A stretch of DNA of 64,000 nucleotides, from contig NZ_BCVH01000009.1 in NCBI RefSeq assembly GCF_001591645.1, forward strand, positions 62,001-126,000, read 5' to 3'. Below are positions 17,492-26,404 of this stretch, in pieces. This stretch comes from Robertmurraya korlensis NBRC 107688. GTDB taxonomy: Bacteria; Bacillota; Bacilli; Bacillales; Cytobacillaceae. Position numbers and translations under genes: made by a program. The notes beneath the pieces are model-generated. The model saw only the letters and a program-made list of their open reading frames with translations, was not told the DNA's origin and searched no databases. How positions within the stretch are numbered: the first letter of the stretch is position 1; every line of letters starts with the position of its first letter.

Positions 17492-17525
17492 TAAATAAAG
17501 TGTTTTGGTGGTTTTACTTTATTTA
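17492..17525. promoter_or_regulatory. inverted repeat, candidate Lrp operator
   Basis: TAAATAAAGT (17492-17501) and ACTTTATTTA (17516-17525) are perfect complements separated by 14 bp. They lie in the 131-bp divergent control region, ending just before the ribosome binding site of the Lrp-type gene, where an autorepressor would act. Confidence 0.5.
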
Positions 17526-17543
17526 TGAAAGGAGTTAAATAAA

Positions 17544-17954
17544 ATGTTGGATAACACGGATATTCTTATCCTGGATGAACTATCCAAGAATAGTCGGATT
17601 ACGATGAAAGAATTGGGAGAAAAAGTCCATTTGACTGGACCAGCTACTTCAGCGAGAGTGGCAAAATTAGAGGATAGAGGAGTTATTGAGGGATATACAA
17701 TTAAAGTTAACCAAGTCAAATTGGGATTTTATATACATGCTTATCTAACTATCATTACACAGAGCACTAACCATCAGCCGTATTTATCGTTCCTCAAAAC
17801 GCAGGAACAATATCTTATACATAACTATAAAATCAGTGGAGATGGTTGTTATCTTCTTGAATGTAAATTTCCTTCCAATGAACGAATGAGTGAATTTTTA
17901 GAAGGGTTAAACAAGCATGCAAACTATAAATTATCGATTGTTATTGATAAATAG
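17544..17954 (+). CDS. Lrp/AsnC-family transcriptional regulator
   Basis: A 136-residue protein with an N-terminal winged helix-turn-helix (about residues 5-50, ending in VAKLEDRGVIEGYTI) and a RAM/AsnC ligand-binding domain (about 60-136). These regulators form octamers or dimers that bind amino acids and control transport or metabolism genes. AAAGGAG lies 10 nt before the ATG. Its divergent position suggests that it regulates the MBL-fold hydrolase gene and itself. The ligand cannot be predicted. Confidence 0.88.
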   Translation: MLDNTDILILDELSKNSRITMKELGEKVHLTGPATSARVAKLEDRGVIEGYTIKVNQVKLGFYIHAYLTIITQSTNHQPYLSFLKTQEQYLIHNYKISGDGCYLLECKFPSNERMSEFLEGLNKHANYKLSIVIDK

Positions 17955-18019
17955 TAATGTGAATAAATGTCCTTAAACAAATGGGTGGGATAGTTCAATA
18001 AGAATATATAATAACCAGT

Positions 18020-18048
18020 AAAACCCGCCAATATTACAGCGGGTTTTA
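18020..18048. terminator. bidirectional hairpin between the Lrp-type gene and lutC
   Basis: AAAACCCGC and GCGGGTTTT form a 9-bp stem with a 10-nt loop between convergent genes. The T-runs are short. Confidence 0.65.
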
Positions 18049-18106
18049 TGCTATGCGGAGATGATTGTCTTTACGGTAAGAGCCTAAGATGCCGTTTTTA
18101 GAGATC

Positions 18107-18826
18107 CTATAAATCATCTATTAGGATATAGCTCGCCTTAACAGGACCATGAACTCCAACTACTAAATTTAACTCAATATCAGCAGAATTACTTGGGCCA
18201 GTAATAAAATTTACACAAGAAGCAACCAGATTCCCTTGTTCATGGATTGAACGAAGCTTTTGTGCTGCTTGAGTCATTCTTGGTACCAGTGTGCTTTTGG
18301 GAACTAAGACGATGAGAGTAGCAGGGAGAAAGCTAACTGTTCGCCCCTTATCCTTGTCACTTAGTAAAACAACGGTACCTGATTCTGCAAGAGTAATTTC
18401 ACTAATTGTGATACCTACGTTTGCTTTCTCAGCAAAAGAGATATTTTCCATTTCTTTTGTATAATCCCACTCATGAAAAGAAATACCTTCATTTGGCCAA
18501 ATTTCATTTATCAGAGGAGAGAGACCCCATTTTGAAAAACGTTCATCCTTCCAAGATACAATGGGTCCGCCACCATGATTGGCAACCGTTTCTTTAAGTG
18601 TCTTTTCTAATTCCTTGGAATTCGTTTCAACGAGAGTCGTATGAATTTTTTCACATTGTAACCTCAGAACGTCTACCAATTCATCAACTGTTGCATCCTT
18701 TAAAACAAGATGTTGGGGCTGATGCTGCCAGTTGCGAACAGGTGCGTTTTTCATCCAACTATCCCGACCAAGCGAGGTAGCAATTTGAGTTAAAAACTCA
18801 TCACGATTTTGAATTGAACCTGTCAT
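18107..18826 (-). CDS. lutC: lactate utilization protein C
   Basis: LUD-domain (YkgG) protein of 239 residues, third subunit of the LutABC L-lactate dehydrogenase system that feeds electrons from lactate into respiration. The characteristic segment [20 protein letters not shown] is followed by the [11 protein letters not shown] strand. Its ATG overlaps the lutB stop by 4 bp (ATGA), so the two are translationally coupled. It is the last gene of the operon. Confidence 0.93.
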   Translation of the reverse strand: MTGSIQNRDEFLTQIATSLGRDSWMKNAPVRNWQHQPQHLVLKDATVDELVDVLRLQCEKIHTTLVETNSKELEKTLKETVANHGGGPIVSWKDERFSKWGLSPLINEIWPNEGISFHEWDYTKEMENISFAEKANVGITISEITLAESGTVVLLSDKDKGRTVSFLPATLIVLVPKSTLVPRMTQAAQKLRSIHEQGNLVASCVNFITGPSNSADIELNLVVGVHGPVKASYILIDDL

Positions 18827-20253
18827 GATTGATCCCCACCTTTATCCCTATTTTTAAACCAATCTCTAAATCTTTCTTTGTTTGGCGCAGGGAATTCACG
18901 AATTTCTGTCCATGCCTTTAAAGGACCGACCCCTTTGGATATTTTGTCACCTGAAGTGAAAGGCAGCATAGCAGTTGGTGCGAACTTAGAACCAAGATTG
19001 TAAAGGGAAGGAGAGGCAGCACCCAAACCAAATGCCTTCATGGCTAATTTTTCAGAAATCGGTGCTTTTCCTTCTTTTTCAACAATTGTTTGTCGGTGCT
19101 TATGCAACAATTCATGTAAAGGTATTTTTACAGGACAAACCTCTGTGCAAGCACCACAAAGTGTTGATGCGTATGGTAATTCCTTATAGTCATCGTACCC
19201 ACCTAATAAAGGTGATAATACAGCACCAATCGGCCCAGAATAGATAGACCCGTATGAATGACCACCAACATGTCGATAAACAGGACAAACATTTATACAG
19301 GCTGCACAGCGAATGCATTGCAGGATTGATTGAAATTCACCACCGAGTATACTTGAACGTCCATTGTCTACGATAACTAGATGGAAGTCTTCCGGGCCAT
19401 CCACATCAAGCTCTTCACTTGGACCAGTTAAGACAGTAATGTAGCTAGTCAGTTTCTGCCCAACCGCACTTCTAGTTAGGAGACTAACAAGAACTTCCAT
19501 TTCCTCAAATGTTGGAACTAGTCTTTCCATGCCCATTACGGTGATTTGTGTTTTCGGAAGGGAGGTAACAAGATCTGCGTTTCCTTCATTGGTGACTAAA
19601 CTAATCGATCCTGTTTCTGCAACGGCAAAATTACAACCAGTGATTCCTACATCCGCTGTTAAGTACTCCTGACGAAGCATATCCCTAGCATGCCAGGCAA
19701 GTTCTTCTGGTTTTTCCGTTTTTTGATAGTTTAACTTTTCAGTAAATACATCACGGATTTGCTCTTTATTTTTATGAAGAGCAGGGACGACGATATGTGA
19801 AGGAGGATCATGGTCATCAACTTGCAGTATATACTCACCGAGATCCGTTTCTATCACTTCACAACCTGCTTCTTCCAGACATTGATTAAGATGGATTTCC
19901 TCTGTAACCATCGATTTTGCTTTAACTACTTTTTTGGCATTTTTTTCTTTAATCACGCCACGAATATATTCATTGGCTTGTTCAGCAGTCTGAGCGAAAA
20001 ATACATGTCCGCCTCGCTTGGAAACATTGTCACTTAGCTCTTTCAAGTAGTAATCAAGATGCTCCAGTACATGCTTTCTAATCTCCTCACCATGCTTGCG
20101 CCATTCTTCCCAGTTTCCTAGTTCGTTCGTTGCGTCTAGTCTTCGCGTACCCATTCGTTCTTGTGCGCCAACTACAGCTCCTCGCATGAAGGAGTCATGA
20201 ATTCCTTTATCTACGCGCTCTTTAAAATCAGATGTGCTAATTTTCATTGACAT
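18823..20253 (-). CDS. lutB: lactate utilization iron-sulfur protein B
   Basis: A 476-residue subunit with an N-terminal LUD domain and a ferredoxin-like domain. The cysteine motifs [12 protein letters not shown] (Cys313, 316, 319, 323) and CGACTEVCP (Cys366, 369, 373) hold the 4Fe-4S clusters that carry electrons from lactate oxidation. The segment [17 protein letters not shown] matches its relative in LutC. It lies between lutA (28 bp upstream) and lutC (4-bp overlap). The length is normal for the family. Confidence 0.94.
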   Translation of the reverse strand: MSMKISTSDFKERVDKGIHDSFMRGAVVGAQERMGTRRLDATNELGNWEEWRKHGEEIRKHVLEHLDYYLKELSDNVSKRGGHVFFAQTAEQANEYIRGVIKEKNAKKVVKAKSMVTEEIHLNQCLEEAGCEVIETDLGEYILQVDDHDPPSHIVVPALHKNKEQIRDVFTEKLNYQKTEKPEELAWHARDMLRQEYLTADVGITGCNFAVAETGSISLVTNEGNADLVTSLPKTQITVMGMERLVPTFEEMEVLVSLLTRSAVGQKLTSYITVLTGPSEELDVDGPEDFHLVIVDNGRSSILGGEFQSILQCIRCAACINVCPVYRHVGGHSYGSIYSGPIGAVLSPLLGGYDDYKELPYASTLCGACTEVCPVKIPLHELLHKHRQTIVEKEGKAPISEKLAMKAFGLGAASPSLYNLGSKFAPTAMLPFTSGDKISKGVGPLKAWTEIREFPAPNKERFRDWFKNRDKGGDQS

Positions 20254-20281
20254 TGTTATCCCTCCCCAAGTTCCCAGCTCA

Positions 20282-20998
20282 TTAGCGGCTATTTAATACT
20301 TCGGCAATATGTAATACCTTAATTGGTTTTAAGTTTCGTTCAATACGCCCGCCGATGTTCATTAAACAACCAGCATCTGCACCGATTAAATAATCCGCTC
20401 CGGTTTCTTCCACGTGAGCTACCTTTTCGTCCACCATTTGTTCGGAGATTTGTGCCATTTTTACAGAAAATGTCCCTCCGAATCCACAGCATTGCTCTTT
20501 TCCCGGTAATTCCGTGAACTCTAAATCTTTTACATTTGATAGAAGGATCATGGGAGCTTTTTTTACTCCTAGTAATCTAGTCATATGGCAGGAAGTATGA
20601 TAAGTCACTTTTCCCTTAAAGCGGGCACCAACATCCTCTATTTTTAGTACATCAACAATAAATTGTGTTAATTCGTAGGATTTAGAAGCAAGGTCTTTTG
20701 CTTTTGGACCCCAAATCGGATCGTCTTTGAAAATATGCTCATACTCATGAAACATCGTAACGCATGAGCCTGAAGGAGAGACAATGTAATCAGCATGTGA
20801 AAACGTATTAATCATCGTTTTCATTGCTTCCTTCGATTCATTTACATATCCGCTATTATATGAGGGCTGACCACAGCAAACTTGAGCGGTTGGGAAATCA
20901 ATTTCACAGCCCAAATGCTCTAGCAATTCAACAGTTGCTTTTCCTACATTGCTCTGGAACATATCTACAAGGCATGTGGCAAAAAGGGTAACTTTCAT
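20282..20998 (-). CDS. lutA: lactate utilization protein A
   Basis: CCG-domain protein of 238 residues, similar to the cysteine-rich domain of GlcF and heterodisulfide reductases. Two CCG motifs are visible, at residues 41-43 (VCCGQP) and 170-172 (QCCGFGG). It is the first gene of the lutABC operon, with a promoter at 21083-21111 and a palindromic operator between promoter and start codon. Confidence 0.94.
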   Translation of the reverse strand: MKVTLFATCLVDMFQSNVGKATVELLEHLGCEIDFPTAQVCCGQPSYNSGYVNESKEAMKTMINTFSHADYIVSPSGSCVTMFHEYEHIFKDDPIWGPKAKDLASKSYELTQFIVDVLKIEDVGARFKGKVTYHTSCHMTRLLGVKKAPMILLSNVKDLEFTELPGKEQCCGFGGTFSVKMAQISEQMVDEKVAHVEETGADYLIGADAGCLMNIGGRIERNLKPIKVLHIAEVLNSR

Positions 20999-21027
20999 GA
21001 ATTTTTTTCTCCTATCCTATTTAAAGT

Positions 21028-21046
21028 CAGGTCATCTGATGACCTG
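21028..21046. promoter_or_regulatory. 19-bp palindrome, LutR operator of lutABC
   Basis: CAGGTCATCTGATGACCTG is a perfect 9-bp inverted repeat around one central base. It lies 30 bp before the lutA start and downstream of the lutA promoter. FadR-type GntR regulators such as LutR bind short palindromes of this kind, and lutR is the next gene upstream. Confidence 0.75.
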
Positions 21047-21082
21047 TTCAAAAAAAGATTAATTAATAACAATAATACTATA

Positions 21083-21111
21083 TTTATAGTATTTCTTGAA
21101 AGGGATTACAA
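21083..21111 (-). promoter_or_regulatory. lutABC promoter
   Basis: On the minus strand, TTGTAA (21111-21106) and TATAAA (21088-21083) are separated by 17 bp. The operator at 21028-21046 lies about 30 bp downstream of the expected start, suited to roadblock repression. Confidence 0.6.
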
Positions 21112-21121
21112 GAAATTTTCT

Positions 21122-21157
21122 AAAAATGCACTTCATCTCTTAATAAAGTGCATTTTA
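21122..21157 (-). terminator. lutR terminator
   Basis: AAAATGCACTT and AAGTGCATTTT form an 11-bp stem with a 12-nt loop, directly after the lutR stop, with T residues on the minus strand. It separates lutR from the lutABC promoter. Confidence 0.75.
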
Positions 21158-21865
21158 TTTTAAATATTTATAAAGGACACTTTCTACCTTTTCAAGATGA
21201 TCTAGCATAAGTGCTCGTGCCTTTTCTCCGTCTTTATCTTTAATAGCTAAATAAATTTTGTAATGTTCTTCATAAAGTCGGTCAACGGAGATTTGCTCAG
21301 AAAAGAGCCAGAGACGGCGAGTCTCCCTAATCGTTTCACCGATTAATCCGGATACATGGTTCATTAAATTTACAAGTAAAGGATTTTGAGTAGCTTCGGC
21401 AATTGACATATGGAAGGCAAGGTCCGCTTTTTCATTAAGCTCTTCATTCCCGCTAGCAAGTTGCATTTCCTTAAGGGCGGTTTCAATGGTTTGTAGATCT
21501 TGCTCTGTTCTTTTTTGTGACGCTGTGAAACATGTTCCCGCTTCTAGAATTTTTCGGACCTCGAGTAAATTTTGAGTATCCTGTAAATTCATTAATATAG
21601 CAGTAGAAAGGGGAAGACTTACTTGCTCAGATTCAAACTCCTTAACGTATGTTCCTTCGCCTTGCTTAATTTCTATTAACCCCATCGCTCGTAAAGCGGT
21701 TAATGCTTCTCTAATGGTCGAGCGTCCAACCTGAAAGTTTTCCGCTAGTTGCTGGACTGAATCGAGCTTATCCCCAGGCTTAAATTGTCCTTCCTTAATC
21801 ATATCGTGTATGGTATCAGCAACTTCTTCATATATTTTTTTGGGTTTAATCTTTTTGTAATTCAA
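21155..21865 (-). CDS. lutR: GntR/FadR-family regulator of lactate use
   Basis: A 236-residue regulator with an N-terminal winged helix (GRSTIREALTALRAMGLIEIKQGEGTYV is the GntR recognition part) and a C-terminal all-helical FCD domain for the ligand, with metal-binding His residues such as those in LAFHMSIAEA. In B. subtilis LutR represses lutABC and is relieved by lactate. An in-frame TTG lies 15 bases upstream, but GGAGG stands 8 nt before the TTG at 21865. Its position directly upstream of lutABC supports the name. Confidence 0.88.
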   Translation of the reverse strand: MNYKKIKPKKIYEEVADTIHDMIKEGQFKPGDKLDSVQQLAENFQVGRSTIREALTALRAMGLIEIKQGEGTYVKEFESEQVSLPLSTAILMNLQDTQNLLEVRKILEAGTCFTASQKRTEQDLQTIETALKEMQLASGNEELNEKADLAFHMSIAEATQNPLLVNLMNHVSGLIGETIRETRRLWLFSEQISVDRLYEEHYKIYLAIKDKDGEKARALMLDHLEKVESVLYKYLK

Positions 21866-21940
21866 TTGAAGAGCCTCCAAAACAAATTCTTATATGTAGT
21901 ATACAACTTTTTTTAGTTTAAGTAGGCTATAACATATGAA

Positions 21941-21975
21941 AAAAAATCTGCCCAAGAGTTAGGCAGATTTTTCTA
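21941..21975 (-). terminator. terminator of the yajQ-like gene
   Basis: AAAAAATCTGCC and GGCAGATTTTT form a strong stem with a 9-nt loop; A and T runs lie on both sides. Confidence 0.85.
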
Positions 21976-21977
21976 TA

Positions 21978-22469
21978 TTATCGATAGTTTGTAAATTGTA
22001 CTTCTACAGTTAAGTCTGCATCTTTCATAAGAGCAATAATTTTTTGGAGATCGTCGCGATTCTTTCCAGTTACGCGAACTTGGTCGTCCTGGACTTGGCT
22101 TTTTACCTTTACGCCACTATTTTTAATAATTGTATTTATTTTTTTGGCATTTTCTTTATCAATTCCTTGAACAAGCTTGGCACGTTGTCTAACTGTACCT
22201 CCAGAAGCTCCTTCAAGCTTCCCGTAATCGAGATTTCCAATTGGAACTCCACGCTTAATTAATTTACTTAGTAATACATCTTTAAGCTGATCTAGCTTAT
22301 ACTCGTCATCAGAAATAAGTACCAATTCTTCCTTGTCTAGTGATACTTCACTTTTACTTCCCTTAAAGTCATAGCGAGTAGATATTTCCTTCATTGTCTG
22401 TGTAATCGCATTTGTTACCTCTGAAAAATCAACCTTCGATACAATATCAAATGAACTTTCTTTAGACAT
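21978..22469 (-). CDS. YajQ-family nucleotide-binding protein
   Basis: A 163-residue DUF520 protein, a small cytoplasmic protein with two ferredoxin-like domains. Family members bind nucleotides, including cyclic di-GMP in some proteobacteria; the role in Bacillus is not clear. Typical segments are [16 protein letters not shown] at the N-terminus and [16 protein letters not shown] near the C-terminus. In-frame codons extend to 22490, but GGAGG stands correctly before the ATG at 22469 (MSKESSFD). It is divergent from cvfB. Confidence 0.9.
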   Translation of the reverse strand: MSKESSFDIVSKVDFSEVTNAITQTMKEISTRYDFKGSKSEVSLDKEELVLISDDEYKLDQLKDVLLSKLIKRGVPIGNLDYGKLEGASGGTVRQRAKLVQGIDKENAKKINTIIKNSGVKVKSQVQDDQVRVTGKNRDDLQKIIALMKDADLTVEVQFTNYR

Positions 22470-22632
22470 ATGATCCTCCAATATAATCAAAATATTTTTA
22501 TGTAGCTTTTATTCAGTTTCCCTTTATGGGTTCATTATAGTAAAATATAGCAGTTCAAACAACTTTCTCAACGTTTTATAAACGATAGATAAGGTTAATG
22601 TATAGATAAAGATAAATTTTAGGAGGTAGTGT

Positions 22633-23517
22633 ATGTCACTAACTGAGTACATTGGACAGGTTACCACACTTACGGTAGCGAGACAGGCTGCATTTGGATA
22701 CTTTTTAACGGATGGAGAAGAAGATGTTCTTTTACATGAAAATGAAATGGTTGAAAAAGAGGAATTAACTGAGGATCAAGAGGTTGAGGTATTTCTTTAT
22801 ATCGACTCTCGCGATCGTATCACAGCAACCACATACATACCAGAAGTTCAAGTAGGGAAGTACGGATGGGCAAAGGTAGTTGAAGTAAAGCCGGGAATTG
22901 GTGTGTTTATTGATATAGGTATAAAAAAGGATGTGTTATTAGGAGAAGAGGATCTTCCTGTCCACACATCTGTTTGGCCAGCTATTGATGATCTTTTATA
23001 TATCACTCTTCGGGTAAATAAAAATAACCGAATATATGTAAAAGCCGCAACAGACCCCATCATTACAGATATAAGTATTAAGGCTACGTCAAAGGATTTT
23101 AATAAAAATATTCAAGGTCATGTCTACAGAACAGCTAAGGTAGGAACTTGGGTATATACCGTAGAAGGATTTAAAGGCTTTGTTCATGAGTCGCAAAGGA
23201 AAGTCGAGCCTAGACTAGGTGAAAAAGTAGAAGGGCGAATCATCGATGTGAAAGAGGATGGAACTGTAAATATCTCTTTAGTTCCTCGTAAGCAAGAAGC
23301 TCTTGATGAAGATTCAAATAAAATTTATGAGTATCTTCTCCTTAGAAACGGTGCAATGCCTTATAGTGATAAAAGTATGCCAGAAGACATTCAGGAACGA
23401 TTTGGACTTAGTAAAGCTGCATTTAAGCGTGCATTAGGTAAATTGATGAAGAATGGGTTAGTGTATCAAGAAGAATTCTGGACATATAAAAAAGAAGAAA
23501 AAAATGACGTGGAGTAA
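22633..23517 (+). CDS. cvfB: S1-like RNA-binding protein CvfB/YitL
   Basis: A 294-residue cytoplasmic protein of the CvfB family. It has several S1-like OB folds (about residues 1-60, 68-130 and 148-215) and a C-terminal winged helix (about 225-290, with LSKAAFKRALGKLMKNGL). In staphylococci CvfB affects virulence regulator expression; in Bacillus the homologue is YitL. AGGAGG precedes the ATG. It is the start of a region with the same gene order as B. subtilis yitL-yitW. Confidence 0.88.
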   Translation: MSLTEYIGQVTTLTVARQAAFGYFLTDGEEDVLLHENEMVEKEELTEDQEVEVFLYIDSRDRITATTYIPEVQVGKYGWAKVVEVKPGIGVFIDIGIKKDVLLGEEDLPVHTSVWPAIDDLLYITLRVNKNNRIYVKAATDPIITDISIKATSKDFNKNIQGHVYRTAKVGTWVYTVEGFKGFVHESQRKVEPRLGEKVEGRIIDVKEDGTVNISLVPRKQEALDEDSNKIYEYLLLRNGAMPYSDKSMPEDIQERFGLSKAAFKRALGKLMKNGLVYQEEFWTYKKEEKNDVE

Positions 23518-23532
23518 CCACGTCATTTTTTT
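23503..23532. terminator. bidirectional terminator after cvfB
   Basis: AATGACGTGG and CCACGTCATT with a 5-nt loop and a long T-run. It overlaps the cvfB stop and ends beside the stop codon of the small minus-strand gene. Confidence 0.88.
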
Positions 23533-23533
23533 C

Positions 23534-23665
23534 TTATAGATGATCCGTTTTCTTGGAATACGAATGCTTTCCTGCTTTTCGGTTCTTTTCAGCTAACATG
23601 TTTTTTTCATGTCTCATGGCGTTTTTATCTTGTGCTTTTTTATCATTATCAGAAGTATGTGGCAT
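23534..23665 (-). CDS. small hydrophilic protein, DUF3941-like
   Basis: A 43-residue frame with ATG at 23665 and AAAGGGG seven nt upstream, ending in TAA beside the cvfB terminator. The product is highly charged (many Lys, Asp, Glu, Asn, His), begins MPHTSDNDKKAQDKNA and ends YSKKTDHL. It resembles the small DUF3941 proteins common in Bacillaceae; the family match is from memory. No membrane segment or cysteine. Function unknown. It lies between the convergent cvfB and the co-oriented degV-like gene. Confidence 0.7.
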   Translation of the reverse strand: MPHTSDNDKKAQDKNAMRHEKNMLAEKNRKAGKHSYSKKTDHL

Positions 23666-23750
23666 AATAATCCCCTTTCCTCGATAAAACAAACTACCTT
23701 AAAGTACAAGGCTTCTACTAGTTTCTGTCGGATAAAGGGAAGTATGCAAG

Positions 23751-24611
23751 TTACGACTGAAGCTTATTTAGAAAGAATATGGCAATTGTACCTGGACCTG
23801 TATGTGATCCAATTGCGGCTCCAATATCAGATATATAAACCTCTTGTGGTTTGAACTCTTCGATGATCATATTTTTCATTTCTTCAGCGGTTTCTTTATC
23901 ATCTGCATGACTAATTCCGATAACTTGTTCTTGTAAAGAGTCTCCTCGCTCTTTCATGACTTCAATGATTCGACGCATTAACTTTTTCTTACCTCGAATT
24001 TTCTCAATAGGGACAAGCTTACCATCTTCTACATTTAGAAGAGGTTTAATATTTAGTAGACCTCCAACGAAAGCAGACGCTTTAGAAACCCTGCCACCTT
24101 TCGCTAAATGATCTAAATCATCAACTGAAAAGAGATGCTCCATATGCTTACAATTAAACTCAGCGGCCCTGGTGACTTGCTCCTTTGTTGCACCATCCTT
24201 CAGGAGTTTCGCAACCTTTCTAACAACCAATCCACATCCAAGAGAAGCACATTTTGAATCAATAATGGTTAAATCAAGATCAGGATATTGTTCTTTGACT
24301 TGGTCACGTATCATCACCGCTGTTGAATACGTTCCAGATAATTCTGATGAAAAAGCTATGTATAAACCAGATTCGTTATTTTGGGCTAGTTCCGTAAAAT
24401 ATTTTTCAAAAACAGCAGGAGAGACCTGAGATGTTTTTGGTAAATCTCCGTTTCGAATGCTCTCATAAACAGTTTCAGGATTAATCGTCAACAAATCTTC
24501 GAACTCCTGGTCCTTTACATGTACCTTTAGAGGGAGCATCGTTACGTTATTTTCAGCAAAAAAGTTAAGCGGCAAATCGCTAGCAGAGTCAGCCATTAAT
24601 TTGATCGACAT
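23751..24611 (-). CDS. DegV-family fatty-acid-binding protein (YitS-like)
   Basis: A 286-residue cytoplasmic protein of the DegV/FakB family. It binds a fatty acid in a deep pocket and presents it to a kinase (FakA) for phosphorylation. Segments typical of the family are ADSASDLP near the N-terminus, SSELSGTYSTA in the middle, and IGSHTGPGTIAIFF at the end, whose His and Gly residues hold the carboxylate. GTG lies nine bases upstream in frame; ATG at 24611 fits GGAG better. Its position matches B. subtilis yitS. Confidence 0.9.
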   Translation of the reverse strand: MSIKLMADSASDLPLNFFAENNVTMLPLKVHVKDQEFEDLLTINPETVYESIRNGDLPKTSQVSPAVFEKYFTELAQNNESGLYIAFSSELSGTYSTAVMIRDQVKEQYPDLDLTIIDSKCASLGCGLVVRKVAKLLKDGATKEQVTRAAEFNCKHMEHLFSVDDLDHLAKGGRVSKASAFVGGLLNIKPLLNVEDGKLVPIEKIRGKKKLMRRIIEVMKERGDSLQEQVIGISHADDKETAEEMKNMIIEEFKPQEVYISDIGAAIGSHTGPGTIAIFFLNKLQS

Positions 24612-24738
24612 GCCTATCACACTCCAATAACTTTGTAATCTTATCTTTAGTTTAAAGAAATTATAGGTGAATTACAATTAAATGGAGGAGAGTTTGCTCA
24701 TAATAGGAAAAATAGAGTTTTCGAGGAGGGAAAAGTCA

Positions 24739-25569
24739 TTGATTTATCTGCATACGAAAAAAATAATAATCGTGACCATCGGAGCTATATTAAATGCAGT
24801 GGCAATGAATTTTTTCTTAATTCCGGCTAATGTTTACTCTAGTGGTTTTGTAGGAGTGGCACAGCTATTATCGGGTGTACTAGGGAATTTTATGTCTACA
24901 GGAGTTTGGTTATTTATCCTAAACCTTCCTGTTACCATATTAGCCTGGAAAAAAGTTGGTCGTTCTTTTACGGTGTATAGTTTTATCAGTGTATTCCTCA
25001 TGTCTTTTTTCTTAGAAATCGTCCCAATCATTAATGTTTCAGAGGACATCTTACTGAATGCGGTATTTGGAGGAGTGATTGCGGCAGTTGGAACAGGAAT
25101 CACCTTAAAGTGGGGAGCTTCTACAGGGGGGATGGATATTGTAGCGATGGTTTTATCTAGAATGAAGGATAAACCAGTCGGAACCTATTTCTTTATTTTA
25201 AATGGTGCAATCATTGTTACCGCGGGTTTTTTATATGGGTGGGAAAAGGCTCTATATACATTAGTCACTTTATACGTTTCTACAAGGGTAATTGACACGA
25301 TCCACACTCGTCATGAAAAGCTTACAGCAATGATAATCACAAAAAAGTCGGAGGAAATGAAACAGGCAATTCATTCTAAGCTTGTTCGAGGAATTACTAC
25401 TGTACCGGCAAAGGGTGCATTTACCAATGAAAATAAAGAAATGCTAATAACGGTCATTACTCGTTACGAATTGTTTGATCTCGAACGAATTATTAAGTCA
25501 GTTGATCCCAATGCATTTACCAATATCGTTCAAACTGCAGGGATTTTTGGCTTTTTCAGAAAGGAATAA
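24739..25569 (+). CDS. yitT: YitT-family membrane protein
   Basis: A 276-residue protein with five or six membrane helices (residues 10-200, with KWGASTGGMDIVAMVL) and a C-terminal cytoplasmic DUF2179 domain (about 205-276). Function is unknown; the family is widespread in Bacillus. In-frame codons begin at an ATG at 24682, but this gives a charged leader without a proper ribosome binding site. GAGGAGG stands 8-9 nt before the TTG at 24739, which starts the hydrophobic N-terminus. The small secreted protein gene follows after 18 bp, probably in the same transcript. Confidence 0.85.
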   Translation: MIYLHTKKIIIVTIGAILNAVAMNFFLIPANVYSSGFVGVAQLLSGVLGNFMSTGVWLFILNLPVTILAWKKVGRSFTVYSFISVFLMSFFLEIVPIINVSEDILLNAVFGGVIAAVGTGITLKWGASTGGMDIVAMVLSRMKDKPVGTYFFILNGAIIVTAGFLYGWEKALYTLVTLYVSTRVIDTIHTRHEKLTAMIITKKSEEMKQAIHSKLVRGITTVPAKGAFTNENKEMLITVITRYELFDLERIIKSVDPNAFTNIVQTAGIFGFFRKE

Positions 25570-25587
25570 CTAATAGGAGGGAACATA

Positions 25588-25962
25588 ATGAAAAAAGTAC
25601 TCTTTATTATCACTATCTTTTTCATGCTCATTCCAACAACAATGGGCTATGCAAAAGAGGAATCTGATTTTAAGAACATTGTTGTGGACGGGGAAGGCGG
25701 GAATTATAAAGTACGAGGGGATGCTCACATAGGGAAAGACTATTTTTATTATTCCGTTGAAGATGGGCATACACAGTATATTGAGGAAACAAAAATACAA
25801 ACGGGAAAAGCTTTTGGTGAGGCATATCCTTTTGTGATTACCATTTCTATTCCAAAAAAGAAACTTCCCAAAAACAGTACCTTGATTATGAATCTTTACT
25901 CGAAAACGGATAAGGGTGTAATAACCCAAGCCCACCCAGTCGTGTTGGAAGTGTTTGAATAA
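25588..25962 (+). CDS. secreted protein of unknown function
   Basis: A 124-residue protein with a clear signal peptide (KK, a hydrophobic core to about residue 17, likely cleavage after GYA at residue 22). The mature part is rich in beta strands and resembles an immunoglobulin-like domain such as Gmad2: GxARV-like start, then TGKAFGEAYPFVITISIP and a final VVLEVFE strand. It takes the place that the intracellular proteinase inhibitor gene ipi has after yitT in B. subtilis, but is not obviously related. AGGAGGGAA precedes the ATG. Function unknown. Confidence 0.75.
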   Translation: MKKVLFIITIFFMLIPTTMGYAKEESDFKNIVVDGEGGNYKVRGDAHIGKDYFYYSVEDGHTQYIEETKIQTGKAFGEAYPFVITISIPKKKLPKNSTLIMNLYSKTDKGVITQAHPVVLEVFE

Positions 25963-26140
25963 GTTTATGACGCGAGAATGTGTTTCAAGAGGTGAGTTCG
26001 TGTCATAAAAAGGAGTTTATGACGTAAGTACTTGGAAGAAGGGAAGGGTACACGTCATAAGAGGAAGTTTATGGCGCGTGGCCACAGAAAAAGTGAAGGA
26101 TACACGTCATAAAAAGAAGTTTATGACATCAATGAGTAAC
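25962..26140. repeat. three and a half 52-bp tandem units with inverted ends
   Basis: Units begin AGTTTATG at 25962, 26014, 26066 and 26118, offset by exactly 52 bp each. The first three end with GTCATAA (for example 26002-26009), the complement of the unit's own TTATGAC, so each can fold as a hairpin. Only the arms and short AAGGA linkers are conserved; the inner 25-30 bases vary. The fourth copy has the left arm only. Confidence 0.8.
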
Positions 26141-26185
26141 AAATAAACGCTACCAAGTCATTAGAGTAGGAAATGCAGGATGATT

Positions 26186-26227
26186 CAAAAAAGAAGGCTG
26201 ACAAATGCGTCAGCCTTCTCTTTTTTA
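26186..26227. terminator. bidirectional terminator of the small-gene pair
   Basis: GAAGGCTGAC and GTCAGCCTTC form a 10-bp stem with a 6-nt loop, flanked by AAAAAA on the left and TTTTTT on the right. It overlaps the end of the 59-residue gene on the minus strand. Confidence 0.88.
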
Positions 26228-26404
26228 TATATCTAGCTCGTTTTGCATTTCTCGCAGCTGTGCTTGTTCAGCCACAGTGGAGTTTGCATATGCAGAAGAT
26301 AAAGCATTTTTGGCTCTTGCAATCGCTTCATACTGGCCGCTGCCCGTTGCGTTTTTAGCAAGGTCAACTGCTCGTCTGGCTTCGATAAATAGTCTGTTCC
26401 CCAT
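26225..26404 (-). CDS. small protein, DUF3813-like (YizC position)
   Basis: A 59-residue helical protein (begins MGNRLFIEARRAVDLAKNA, ends LREMQNELDI) with amphipathic Ala/Glu/Lys-rich helices. It resembles the DUF3813 family; B. subtilis has a small gene, yizC, in the same place beside yitU. Its ATG shares one base with the stop of the upstream 50-residue gene (TAATG), so translation is coupled. Function unknown. Confidence 0.75.
   Translation of the reverse strand: MGNRLFIEARRAVDLAKNATGSGQYEAIARAKNALSSAYANSTVAEQAQLREMQNELDI

Noticed and set aside
25962-26140. CRISPR array
   Set aside because: The conserved parts are short arms with inverted symmetry, there are under four units, the linkers are not unique spacers, and no cas gene is near.
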